A stretch of DNA of 64,000 bases from Burkholderia gladioli (GCF_000959725.1 NZ_CP009323.1:62001-126000); one strand, 5' to 3'; numbered from the stretch's first letter, positions 32,991 through 41,856 are shown. Notes: generated from the sequence alone by a model not told the origin. Made by a program: numbers and translations.

Positions 32991-34195
32991 GCCTGACACT
33001 CATCCGGCGGCCTCCGGGGCTGCAGTTCGGTGGCGTAGACGTAAGACAGCTTGCTGATCGTGCCGGGCGCACACCGTTTTTCGCATACGATCGGTCTGCG
33101 ATCGACGCCCGCATCCGTGACCTGCGCAGCCTGCTGCCTTCCGGCATGCACCTTCATTACTCGATCAAGGCGAATCCGATGCCCGCCGTCGTGCACTACC
33201 TCGCCGCACGGGTCGACGGTTTCGATGTCGCCTCGGCACAAGAGATGGCGCTCGCGCTCGATGCGGGCACCACCCCCGCCGCAATCGGCTTTGCCGGGCC
33301 AGGCAAGTCTCACGACGACCTGCGACGCGCCGTCGCCAGCGGAGTAAACGTGCACGTTGAATCGGAAACCCAGTTGCGGCTCGTCACCGCACTCGGATGG
33401 GAACTGGGCGTGCAGCCCAGCGTGGCAATCCGCGTCAATCCCGACTTCCAGGTTGGACAGAGCGGCATGCGCATGGGAGGCGGTGCGGCGCCGTTCGGCG
33501 TCGATGTGGACCAGGTGCCGGCGCTGCTGCGCGAACTCGAAGCACGGGAAGTCACACTCGCCGGCTTTCACATCTTCTGGGGTTCGCAGTGCCTGCTTGC
33601 AGCAACGGTCATCGAGGCCCAGCGCCAGAGTGTTGAACTCGTCCTCCAGCTGGCCAGCGGTTTGACCGAACTGCCGCGGTTCGTGAACCTTGGCGGCGGT
33701 TTTGGCATCCCCTACTTCCCTGGCGATACACCGCTTGATGTAAAGGCAGTGTGCGAGGCAATGCACGACTGGCTGCCACGGCTTGGCGAACGTCTGCCGG
33801 GAATCGTGCCTGTCCTGGAACTCGGGCGCTACCTGGTAGGCGAGGCGGGAATCTACGTATGCCGGGTCATCGACCACAAGGTCTCGCGCGGCAGAACATT
33901 CGTCATCACGGATGGCGGCCTGCACCATCACCTCGCCGCCTCCGGCAACTTCGGTCAGGTCCTTCGCCGTAACTTTCCGGTCGTCCTCGGAAACCGCCCC
34001 GACGGTGTGACACGCGAACGCTGCCATGTGGTGGGGTGCCTGTGCACGCCGCTCGACCGTCTGGCGGACGACATCGAACTTCCCGAAGCCCATATTGGCG
34101 ATTTCGTCGTGGTAAGCCAGTCGGGTGCGTATGGCCGCTCGGCGAGCCCGCTGCATTTCCTCAGTCATCCCGAACCCGTCGAAATGCTCGTGTGA
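32987..34195 (+). CDS. PLP-dependent fold-III decarboxylase, exosortase-associated-like
   Basis: This 402-residue enzyme is of the diaminopimelate/ornithine decarboxylase fold-III type. PLP Lys61 lies in HYSIKANPMP; the Gly-rich phosphate loop is NLGGGFGIPYFPG; ELGRYLVGEAGIYVCRV and QSGAYGRSASPLHFLSHP complete the pattern. These match the exosortase-associated PLP decarboxylase family (TIGR03099), normally found beside the ligase family seen in the preceding gene. The likely reaction is decarboxylation of an amino acid or aminoacyl carrier, as BtrK does in butirosin synthesis. The GTG start overlaps the ligase stop (GTGA). Confidence 0.88.
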   Translation: MSLTLIRRPPGLQFGGVDVRQLADRAGRTPFFAYDRSAIDARIRDLRSLLPSGMHLHYSIKANPMPAVVHYLAARVDGFDVASAQEMALALDAGTTPAAIGFAGPGKSHDDLRRAVASGVNVHVESETQLRLVTALGWELGVQPSVAIRVNPDFQVGQSGMRMGGGAAPFGVDVDQVPALLRELEAREVTLAGFHIFWGSQCLLAATVIEAQRQSVELVLQLASGLTELPRFVNLGGGFGIPYFPGDTPLDVKAVCEAMHDWLPRLGERLPGIVPVLELGRYLVGEAGIYVCRVIDHKVSRGRTFVITDGGLHHHLAASGNFGQVLRRNFPVVLGNRPDGVTRERCHVVGCLCTPLDRLADDIELPEAHIGDFVVVSQSGAYGRSASPLHFLSHPEPVEMLV

Positions 34196-34219
34196 CGCCA
34201 CGAGATCCGGAGAATCATC

Positions 34220-35299
34220 ATGCCATCGAGCGAATCCGTCGTGGCGGACCTCACGCCAGCATCCTGGACACTCAGCGACGACCAGCAGGGGTTGCGTGCT
34301 GCTGCCTGGCAGTTTGCGCGCGAGCGCCTTGAACCACTGCTGGCCGCCCGCCCAGACGTCGCCCAATGGAGCGAAACGGTCACGCTCGCTGCGACGCTCG
34401 ACCTCGCGACCATGATCCTGCCGGAGCAGGTGGGAGGCATGGGAATCAGCCGGCACGACCTGGCACTTGTCGTTGAACAGTTCGCAGCGGGTCCGCTGGA
34501 GCGCGCGGCCGAGCTGACGCTCAGCAGCCCCGCACTGATGACGCTGCGCGAATACGATGCACTTGACCGGCTACCCGATCGCGATATCCAGCATTACTTC
34601 GACGGCACCACGTCCATTGCGCTGGGTATCCCCGACATGAGCGCTTCGAGCCTCTGGATCCTGCGCCAGCATCCGGCCTCGCCGGCAATAATGGTCGGCA
34701 TGAACGATGGACGTCCGCAGCTCATGCTGGCGACACCGCCTGCAGGACAGGACGTTCGGGGTACCGCTCCCGTTGCCGTGCTCGGCGCGCTAACGATCAC
34801 CCGCACTCCCGCCCGTGCGGGCAATGCCCCATTCCTGGTGGTGCCCCAGGCCGCGAATCAGGGCGGCGATCCGGTACGACGGTGGCTCGCGGATACAGCA
34901 ACCTACCTCACAGCGCTGCTTTCCGGTGCCGTGCAGCAGGGCATTGACTTCGCGCTCGCCTATAGCGTAACCCGACAGACGTTTCGCAAGCCGATCGTCA
35001 CCCATCAGCTTGTCGCAACCCGGCTCGCCGACATGCTCATGTCCGCGCATACCATCCACCTCTTTCTCCGGTCGGTGGCAGCGGACGATACGCAGGCGCA
35101 GATCGCCGCCGTGTCGCAGATGGCGCGCCACGTTGCCACCGAAGCGACGGACGTTGCGCGGGAGCTGGTACAGCTTTGCGGTGGCCATGGCTACGTGGAA
35201 GGTCTTCCACCAGCGGCACGGTTCCAGACGATGCACTGGTTTGCGATGCTGTTGATGAAGGTCGAGGCGGCGCTACGCACGTTCAGCGCGTCGGCATAA
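34220..35299 (+). CDS. Short acyl-CoA dehydrogenase-like protein (probable non-catalytic partner)
   Basis: This 359-residue protein has the N-terminal helical domain (WTLSDDQQGLRAAAWQFARE; MILPEQVGGMGISRHDLALV), a weak middle domain, and a C-terminal domain with YSVTRQTFRKPIVTHQLVAT and QLCGGHGYVEGLPPAARFQT. The MEGTG/YEGT-type segment carrying the catalytic Glu in the 27793 protein is not visible. This suggests a subunit without its own active-site base, as in heteromeric acyl-CoA dehydrogenases where two unlike chains share sites. It is 25 bases from the decarboxylase gene. Confidence 0.75.
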   Translation: MPSSESVVADLTPASWTLSDDQQGLRAAAWQFARERLEPLLAARPDVAQWSETVTLAATLDLATMILPEQVGGMGISRHDLALVVEQFAAGPLERAAELTLSSPALMTLREYDALDRLPDRDIQHYFDGTTSIALGIPDMSASSLWILRQHPASPAIMVGMNDGRPQLMLATPPAGQDVRGTAPVAVLGALTITRTPARAGNAPFLVVPQAANQGGDPVRRWLADTATYLTALLSGAVQQGIDFALAYSVTRQTFRKPIVTHQLVATRLADMLMSAHTIHLFLRSVAADDTQAQIAAVSQMARHVATEATDVARELVQLCGGHGYVEGLPPAARFQTMHWFAMLLMKVEAALRTFSASA

Positions 35300-35324
35300 G
35301 TCGTTCACCAGCAGGAGATTCCCC

Positions 35325-35933
35325 GTGAACAGCGAAGGGCGGACACAGGCATCCGCGCACCAGACTGAAGGACCCGGCCAGACGGGTCGAGGATCCGGCT
35401 CATGCTGGCTTCGTGAACCGGGCAGCAACGATGTGAATGACATCGCTGCCTGGCTCACCGAACCGGACATCAACCAGTGGTTCGATTTCGGGCAAGGCCG
35501 TCAGACGCTTCCCGTGCTTGCCGTGCAGCTCATGGTGCAAAGCGCCCGGCACCGCCTGCGCGTATTCGGACCGGCAGGGCATGAAGCTCCAAGCGGCGTT
35601 GTGGCTGTCAGCGATCTGACGCATGCATTCGGTACCGGCTCGTTCTGGGTACTGCGCGACAGCCGGCGGCCCACCTGCCCGGACATGACGTTTGTTGCCT
35701 CCGTCAGGCTGCTCCACGAGGTGCTCGAAACCGACCGGCTGCACTGCATTACGGCATGGGCCGCGGACTGCAATGCGCGCTCGCGACGCCTGCTCGAGCG
35801 GATCGGTTTTCACCTGATCGGGCTGCAGCGGGATTGCCACGTCATGCGTGGATGGCGGTTTGGGCGCGTACTGTATGACCTGCTACCCGGCGATCTCGCC
35901 AACGACTGCGGCTCGGCCGAGGGTGACGCATGA
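35325..35933 (+). CDS. GNAT-family N-acetyltransferase
   Basis: This 202-residue protein has a GNAT-like core: RLRVFGPAGHEAPSGVVAVS, then TFVASVRLLHEVLETDRLHC and ITAWAADCNARSRRLLERIG, a typical motif A/B end (RLLERIGF). It resembles acetyltransferases acting on amino groups, which would fit acylation of an amine made by the neighbouring decarboxylase. The N-terminal 30 residues look disordered. The 3' end overlaps the next FabH-like gene by ATGA. Confidence 0.7.
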   Translation: MNSEGRTQASAHQTEGPGQTGRGSGSCWLREPGSNDVNDIAAWLTEPDINQWFDFGQGRQTLPVLAVQLMVQSARHRLRVFGPAGHEAPSGVVAVSDLTHAFGTGSFWVLRDSRRPTCPDMTFVASVRLLHEVLETDRLHCITAWAADCNARSRRLLERIGFHLIGLQRDCHVMRGWRFGRVLYDLLPGDLANDCGSAEGDA

Positions 35934-36991
35934 ACCCGCCCGTCATCACCGCCGTTGCGGCCTGGGTGCCGGACGCCATACCGCTGTCCCGATGGACGGC
36001 AATGGAATCGGCACTACGCGCAACAGGACATCCCGGCTGGGATGCCTGGATGAGATCCTGGCACCCCGACTACGGGCACTGGCTGGACGCATGGCCGGGC
36101 GAGGAAACCGGTGGTTCGCGCCCTGTACATTCCGGTGTGGCCACACCCGACATGACCTGCATGGTGCCGGTCGAAACCGGTACGGATCTTTCCGGACTCG
36201 CCGCAAAACTGGCAAACGCGATCTGCGCCGCCCGGCCGCCGGACGCGCGCCCAATCGATGTCATCGTGTTCTGTCATAGCAGCCTCGATGAACATGTTTC
36301 GACCACAGTTGCCGGACGGCTGTGTGCCGGGATCGGCACACCGTGCTTTCCTTTTTCGGTCTCGCAACAGCATGGCGTGTCGCCATTCACAGCATTGCGG
36401 CTGGCGTCCGACCTGTTCGTCGCTGAACCGCAGGTCCACACGATACTGATTGTCGCGGCGGAGAAGTGGTGCCCACCGTTTTCCAGAATATGCGGACCTG
36501 ACATTGTGCACGGTGACGCCGCCGGTGCGTTGCTCGTGGAACGAACCGACTACGGAACAGGTGGCCTGCACCTGCTCGATGTAGCAGCCCGGCACGTTCC
36601 CGTTGACATCAGTCGTCGTGTCGCACGAGTCTCCGATGCCCGGACATTCACGTTGCTATCGATGATCGAGTTTCTGCTCGCGCGACACGCTCTTCGTCAC
36701 TGTGAAATTGACGAGGTTGTCGGGCACCCGGGTATTCCGTCGCTCACGCGCGCAGTTTGCAACCTGGTCGGCCAGCAGGACGCCGGAGCGCAACATCGAC
36801 ATTGCATTCACCTCGGCGCGACCGAATCCATCGTACGCCTCGCACAGGCGCCCCACTGGACCCCATGCCGCCGGACACATCGCATGCTGTTATGGGGCTA
36901 CGGGATCGGCGGCTTTGTGGGCGCTGCGCTGCTGGAGACTCGCGGCGCCCCCTACCTCTGTCAGCAGAACGCTATCCAGTCTGTTTCATGA
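35930..36991 (+). CDS. FabH/KASIII-like protein lacking active-site Cys (pair 2, partner A)
   Basis: This 353-residue thiolase-fold protein has an active-site loop reading FSVSQQHGVSPFTALRL, with Gly149 in place of Cys. A His is present in EVVGHPGIPSLT near the usual His position, but the GN motif is lost (HLGATESIV). As in pair 1, it overlaps by ATGA with a Cys-containing FabH-like gene. It is likely the structural or substrate-binding half of a heterodimer. It also overlaps the GNAT gene at its start. Confidence 0.82.
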   Translation: MNPPVITAVAAWVPDAIPLSRWTAMESALRATGHPGWDAWMRSWHPDYGHWLDAWPGEETGGSRPVHSGVATPDMTCMVPVETGTDLSGLAAKLANAICAARPPDARPIDVIVFCHSSLDEHVSTTVAGRLCAGIGTPCFPFSVSQQHGVSPFTALRLASDLFVAEPQVHTILIVAAEKWCPPFSRICGPDIVHGDAAGALLVERTDYGTGGLHLLDVAARHVPVDISRRVARVSDARTFTLLSMIEFLLARHALRHCEIDEVVGHPGIPSLTRAVCNLVGQQDAGAQHRHCIHLGATESIVRLAQAPHWTPCRRTHRMLLWGYGIGGFVGAALLETRGAPYLCQQNAIQSVS

Positions 36992-37914
36992 TCCCCGATC
37001 TCGGCATACCGCACGTCGCCTTCCATCTCCCCCCGCACATCGACGACGTCCGGAACTGGGCAAAGCGAACAGGACAGAAGACCACCACCCTACTGAACCT
37101 GGAGCGGGCCGGGATGCGTTACTACCGCAGTGCGGGTGGGCAGACCGCAATCGGACTCGCGGCCAGCGCGATCCAGCGTCTCCTGGCTGCTTCAGGTATC
37201 GCACCTGATGAAGTCGACTGCATCGTCTACGTGCATACGCTCCAGGGCAGCATTGTGCCACCGCCGCAGTCGCTACCCGGCCTGCTCTGCGACCGGTTCG
37301 GCTTCACCAACGCTGAGGCGTTCTCGTTCGCGCAGCAGCATTGCGCATCCGCCCTTGGCGCACTGCGTGTAATTCGTGCGATGTTCATCTCCCGGCCCTA
37401 CATGAAACGGGTCCTGCTTGTCGGCGCCGACGTCATGCCTCTCGAATCAGAACGGTTAATGCAAAGTCAAGGGATCCTGGGTGATGGTGCATTCGCCGCA
37501 TTCATCGAGCGCGGCGCCGCCGTCAACCGCGTGCTCGCGATCACGACATATGCCAGTGGCCAGGGCTGGCGAGGCGTCCTGGCAAATGAAGAACCGCGCC
37601 TGGCAGCGCAGCACTTCTTCGCGGCGCGCAGCCTGATCAGGCAGACAGTCCAGCAGGCACATCTCGCACTGGAAGACATCCAGCGTATCCTGCCCCATCA
37701 TCTGGATCTGCCTGCATGGCGCCGCCTGCTCGATGCGCTTCAGATTCCGCAGGACCGGCTGTTCGCCGCGAATTTTGCCCACATCGGCCACGTCACCGTC
37801 AGCGACGCGTTCATCAATCTTGCCCAGTGCCAGGGACTGGTACCGGGCAGGCCGTTCCTGCTCTTTGCACGCGGCGTCGGCGGGTTTTCCGCAGCCGCGC
37901 TGCTGGTCCGTTAG
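36988..37914 (+). CDS. FabH/KASIII-like condensing enzyme with Cys (pair 2, partner B)
   Basis: This 308-residue KASIII-like enzyme has the nucleophile Cys119 in FSFAQQHCASALGALRV, His237 in ILPHHLDLPAW, and His268 in place of the FabH Asn (AHIGHVTVSD). The same Cys-His-His set occurs in the pair 1 enzyme, so both belong to one unusual subfamily. The start at 36988 overlaps the partner stop by ATGA. It is the last biosynthetic gene before the LuxR/LuxI pair. Confidence 0.85.
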   Translation: MIPDLGIPHVAFHLPPHIDDVRNWAKRTGQKTTTLLNLERAGMRYYRSAGGQTAIGLAASAIQRLLAASGIAPDEVDCIVYVHTLQGSIVPPPQSLPGLLCDRFGFTNAEAFSFAQQHCASALGALRVIRAMFISRPYMKRVLLVGADVMPLESERLMQSQGILGDGAFAAFIERGAAVNRVLAITTYASGQGWRGVLANEEPRLAAQHFFAARSLIRQTVQQAHLALEDIQRILPHHLDLPAWRRLLDALQIPQDRLFAANFAHIGHVTVSDAFINLAQCQGLVPGRPFLLFARGVGGFSAAALLVR

Positions 37915-38220
37915 CCCATCGACACCATCATCCTTCCTCACACCTGCCCCTGCACGGTGCACATGATTTCAATCTCTTACATGCATCGTTGAACCGCCAT
38001 CCACAGACTACAATGACCGCTAAACTGACTCGGGCGGGGTGCACAGTATGCCCGCGGTTGGCCGTCGCCGATGCCTTCGGCAATCGCATGTGCGATCTGA
38101 CTCACCGCCTCTCTCCCAAAAGCCCCTGCCGCATGGACCGCACTGTCATTGCGCGCGTGCCTCGTTCTCATTTGGCGCCCGCAGTTCCAGTCCCTGTCGG
38201 GCAACGCCAGGGTAGCGAAC
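37915..38220. other. Region upstream of the LuxR-type gene
   Basis: No gene is supported in these 306 bases. The region should hold the LuxR gene promoter and perhaps the end of the cluster transcript, but I saw no clear terminator hairpin. CTCTCCCAAAAGC near 38110 slightly recalls the lux-box-like elements but lacks dyad symmetry, so I do not call it. Confidence 0.4.
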
Positions 38221-39009
38221 ATGAAACATGTCCCTCGACGCGGTTCTAACCGCGACCAACATGGGCCGTCATCCACATCTGATGCTCTGCTCGCTGGTGC
38301 CCCAGCACCGGTTATGCGTCTTGCACGCGCCAAAGACGTTTATTCCCTCGTCGAGTCTTTCGGCCGAGCGGCCAGGAGGCTCGGCTTCCCGCACTATGTG
38401 ATCAGCCGGGTTACGCCGATCCGCTCGGCCTGCACGCGGCGAACGGCACTCGAGATGATCGGCTCGCACTATCCGCAGGAGTGGATGCGGCACTACCAGC
38501 GTCGAGACTACGCGTCCACCGATCCCGTTCATCGGGCCGCGTTCCTGCAGTCCGCGCCCTACCGGTGGCACGACATCATCGGGTTGAGCAAAGCCGAGAG
38601 TCGTCTGCTCGATGAAGCAAGAGAGGCTGGACTGCCCGCGGGACTTAGTATCCCGGTCCACCAGTCCGATGGCAGTATTCTGCTGTTTAACCTGTCGGGC
38701 CCACTTCATTGCGTCAACGACAAAGGCAACTCCCGACTGGCTTACCTGATGAGCGCGCAGTTCAATTTTGAACTGCATCGCCTCGCGCTGATACATTCAA
38801 AAAGGGCGGCACGTCTGCTTACGCCGCGCCAGCTGGAGTGCCTCACCTGGGTCGCGCGTGGGAAAACCTCCGCCGAGATTGGCGAGATCCTCGGCCGCTC
38901 CCGCTATACCGTTGACTACCACATCGAAGAAGCGATGGCGGCTCTCAACATCCGAAGCAGAACGGCAGCAGCCGTCCACGCGACGGCACAGGGCATCATA
39001 AAACCCTGA
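38221..39009 (+). CDS. LuxR-family quorum-sensing regulator
   Basis: This 262-residue protein has an N-terminal autoinducer-binding domain with the conserved W-Y-D-P-W pattern (WMRHYQRRDYASTDPVHR, then APYRWHDI and AGLPAGLSIPVH) and a C-terminal LuxR HTH (LTPRQLECLTWVARGKTSAE, IGEILGRSRYTVDYHIEEAM). It should bind the product of the adjacent luxI-type gene and act at lux-box-like sites. The start at 38221 follows a weak AGGG site; other starts up- or downstream are possible. Confidence 0.93.
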   Translation: MKHVPRRGSNRDQHGPSSTSDALLAGAPAPVMRLARAKDVYSLVESFGRAARRLGFPHYVISRVTPIRSACTRRTALEMIGSHYPQEWMRHYQRRDYASTDPVHRAAFLQSAPYRWHDIIGLSKAESRLLDEAREAGLPAGLSIPVHQSDGSILLFNLSGPLHCVNDKGNSRLAYLMSAQFNFELHRLALIHSKRAARLLTPRQLECLTWVARGKTSAEIGEILGRSRYTVDYHIEEAMAALNIRSRTAAAVHATAQGIIKP

Positions 39010-39098
39010 ATCCATTTTTCCTGAAGTTCCACCGCACGTCCTGCCCGTCACCATACAAATGACGTTGGCCCGTGCACGCTCGCGCGCATCCATCAACA

Positions 39099-39118
39099 CC
39101 CTCCCAAAGCTCCGAGTT
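39099..39118. promoter_or_regulatory. lux-box-like element upstream of luxI-type gene
   Basis: CCCTCCCAAAGCTCCGAGTT matches the element at 27658-27677 in 15 of 20 positions. It is also preceded by the same CAACAC sequence, allowing for one inserted base. Dyad symmetry is weaker here (4/10). It lies 57 bases upstream of the luxI-type ATG, where autoinduction sites are normally found. Confidence 0.5.
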
Positions 39119-39175
39119 CCCGGGCCACAGACACGCTGATAGCGTCGCCTCAACGGCTAACTCCAGGAGGAGCCC

Positions 39176-39814
39176 ATGTCATCCATCGTTGCCGGCAGGC
39201 TTGATGACCTGCCATTGGATATCCGTTGCAATCTCGGCACCTTTCGCCACAAGGTCTTTGTCCAGCGCCTGCACTGGGAAATACCTGGCGTGTCCGACGA
39301 TGCCACAATCGAGTGGGATGAATTCGACGCTGCCAGTACCATCCATCTGGTCGCACTGTCCGCCGACGACGAGGTCTGCGGATGCGCGCGTCTGATGCCC
39401 ACCACAGGACCCTATCTGCTCCGTGATGTTTTCCCACAGCTCGCAGGCCCAGGCTTGTTGCCGTCATCGAGTTCGATATGGGAGATGTCGCGGTTCGCAG
39501 GACCCGGACTGCCAGACCACCGAACCGGCTCGACCTCGGGCATGTCCTTGTTCCCCTACGCAATGGCGCTCGCCCTCTCGTTCGGCGCGACACACGTGAT
39601 CGGCGTCGTCTCGCGCTCCGTTGCACGTCTGTACAGACGTTTCGGACTCGATCTACGCGATATCGGCGTTCGATCTGCGCCGGGCCGCGCAGATATCGTT
39701 GCGTGCTCAATTGAACTGGGGCCTGCTGCGTTCCGCAATCTCCAGTGCGATCCCGATACGTTACTGGACTCGATCACCCGCTTCGGGCAGATCTTCACAG
39801 GTCCCACTCGCTAA
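39176..39814 (+). CDS. LuxI-family acyl-homoserine lactone synthase
   Basis: This 212-residue synthase has the invariant LuxI residues: Arg24 and Phe28 (TFRHKVFVQ), Trp34, Asp48 and Asp51 (EWDEFDA), Arg72 (GCARLMPTTGPY), Phe86 (RDVFPQL), Glu103 and Arg106 (WEMSRFAG). It should make an acyl-homoserine lactone from SAM and acyl-ACP; the chain length cannot be read from sequence. A strong ribosome site (AGGAGG) precedes the ATG. It follows its cognate regulator in the same direction. Confidence 0.95.
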   Translation: MSSIVAGRLDDLPLDIRCNLGTFRHKVFVQRLHWEIPGVSDDATIEWDEFDAASTIHLVALSADDEVCGCARLMPTTGPYLLRDVFPQLAGPGLLPSSSSIWEMSRFAGPGLPDHRTGSTSGMSLFPYAMALALSFGATHVIGVVSRSVARLYRRFGLDLRDIGVRSAPGRADIVACSIELGPAAFRNLQCDPDTLLDSITRFGQIFTGPTR

Positions 39815-39952
39815 AGCTGGCTTGCGGGGTCATTCGTCTTCCACTGACGCGGGCGCCCGTTCTGAGTATACGCTCGGTGACAAGCACCTCGCCGGATGCG
39901 GCAACGAAACGACGAGACCGCAAGCGGCAGTCCAGGCGACTGGCCTCCTGCA

Positions 39953-40519
39953 TCAGCGCATCCGTGCAGGCCGCCAATGGTGGCGGTTGTCGGCCTCCTT
40001 CGCCCAGTCCGGCCTGATCGCCGACGCATAAGCCTGCCCGCTGCGCGAAGCCTCTCCGTTCCGTTGCGAACTCAAGCCCAGGCGTTCGTCGATGGCGTGC
40101 GCGACAGTCGAAGACTTCGGAGGGTGATCGTGATCGCAGTCCACCCAGAACGTACACATTGCATCAAACAGGACGGACAGTATCGAAGTCACGTAAGGAA
40201 GCTTCACGACAATGCCCTCCACGGATCGGCCAGCGGTGGACTTGCCCCAATGCTCGTGGAATTCGTTCACAGGCATCATGATCCGCAGAGAATCCAGTTC
40301 ACGCTGCAGGCGATCTTCAAACGAGTAATGAACGGTCGCGGAATGCGCAAGCGCCTTGCGCAGTTCGCAAAGCTGCCGGTCCTTCATTGCCACGCATCTG
40401 GTCAGCCGATGGACTTCAGACTCGGCCCGCTGCAAACGCTCATCGGCAGCAGCATTTGGCGGTAGCATCTGAGGGGCGCTCCCCATGCCAGCGACTGTCC
40501 ATGCATTGAGTTCTTTCAT
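39953..40519 (-). CDS. Island-type coiled-coil protein of unknown function
   Basis: This 188-residue protein has a probable coiled coil in its first half (ADERLQRAESEVHRLTRCVA, KDRQLCELRKALA), then FEDRLQRELDSLRIMMPVNE. A C-terminal part with STVAHAIDERLGLSSQRNGE and SGQAYASAIRPDWAKEA I recall from hypothetical proteins on Burkholderia-type islands. The function is unknown. The start at 40519 (MKELNAW) is chosen over 40615 without strong support. It is convergent with the luxI-type gene. Confidence 0.5.
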   Translation of the reverse strand: MKELNAWTVAGMGSAPQMLPPNAAADERLQRAESEVHRLTRCVAMKDRQLCELRKALAHSATVHYSFEDRLQRELDSLRIMMPVNEFHEHWGKSTAGRSVEGIVVKLPYVTSILSVLFDAMCTFWVDCDHDHPPKSSTVAHAIDERLGLSSQRNGEASRSGQAYASAIRPDWAKEADNRHHWRPARMR

Positions 40520-41856
40520 GATGTTCCCAGCCTCAAATGCGCGTGCCTGTACCGTTCCAGTTGTGCCATTCCGGCTGACCGGCGCGGGCGCGAGGGCACC
40601 TGAAGTTTCGGCCACTGGTCAATCGTGAGGTTCAATCGCGGCGGAGTCGTCGGGCCTGAGCCACGTATCTTTTTTCGGTTTTCTCAGACGAAATATCAAC
40701 TGCGAAGAAATGGAGGGTATGCTTTAGCGTAGTCGGCACAGAGACGCGGAAGTGAACATCCCACAATTCTGGTGACCGCTGGTCAGCGCGCAAGCGCCGC
40801 TGGAAGGCAAGGCGCGAGTCTGCTATCGGGAAAGGTGCATGGTTCAAGACTGCGAAGCGATCTTGTACGGAAGTCCGTTTTGATGGTCTAACGGAACGCG
40901 TTTTAGAGAATGTCCTGCAATAGCCAGCAACGTTAGACGTGAGTGCCGGGGACCGCGGGGGTGACGTTTCAGCCAACATCAATGAGTCATCTGTTGCGAC
41001 TCTCGCAGAACCGGGAGCTCCACAAGATGTGTTTGAACGTACGTGCGGACGCCCCGTCCCAGGTAACATGCCGTCGACCAGTCACGAGACGCGCGCTGGA
41101 TTCGCCGACGCGTGATGGGCCCGCCTACACGTCATTCGACCGAACCAACACCTCGCTGCTGATGCTTTTCGATTCCGACCTTGTCGATTCGACCTCGCTG
41201 AATCTCGGGCCAGCCGAAGTGGCTTCGGTATCGTCACGGATGACGACGAAAATCTTCATCGAAACGAAATCCGGTACTGATTCGCCGGAGATCATCGCCT
41301 CCGCGCAAATCGCCTGCGACGCCTGCTCATCGTCTCATTTGTAGGCACCCGGAATATACGCACGCCCCCCTTTGCCGAGGTGCCTGCGCTACCCGTATTC
41401 GATGTCGCCCAGACGCAGGCCGGTCGAACGCCATGATAAAGCCGGTCTCTGCGCCGTTGGGCTGATCTTGATAGATGCCGAAACCAAGGGCATTGGACCG
41501 TATGAGAGGATGAGAGCTGCGGTAGGACTAGCGGGGGTAACGTCCCGCGCCGACGGCCACCAGGAGATGATGCGTGAGCGCCCTCGCTAGAGCGGCTGCG
41601 CACCACACCATCGTAGCGGCCGATACAGGCGTCTGCCAGGCGAAATCGGAGAAATAACGGTACTGACGATCGGCACCCACACCCTTATGCCGCCGGCACA
41701 TTCCCGTATCGTCTGTAACTCCTTCGGATGCACTCGATTGCCGTCGGCAATCTAATTCCACGCCGCACTGGACACGACCCGCTCCCGCCGAAGGCGGAAG
41801 CGGTTGAATGGGCTCTGCCGCGAAGCTCGCTAACCTTCCCGTCCGCAGTTAAGAGG
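40520..41856. other. Scarred region without confident genes
   Basis: About 1.3 kb with only short frames on both strands. A plus-strand frame at 40943-41344 and a minus-strand frame at 40632-41069 are open, but I recognise no domain and see no ribosome sites. It probably holds remnants of earlier insertions between the quorum-sensing genes and the AlpA/integrase scar. Confidence 0.4.

Noticed and set aside
32846..34456. 536-codon minus-strand frame
   Set aside because: It is antisense to the PLP decarboxylase and neighbours. The composition is shadow-like and has no motif.
38108..38122. CTCTCCCAAAAGC upstream of the LuxR-type gene as a third lux box
   Set aside because: It shares only the CTCCCAAA core with the other two elements and has no dyad symmetry.
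40943..41344. 133-codon plus-strand frame as a gene
   Set aside because: No domain, ribosome site or conserved feature could be seen. It lies in a region of insertion scars.
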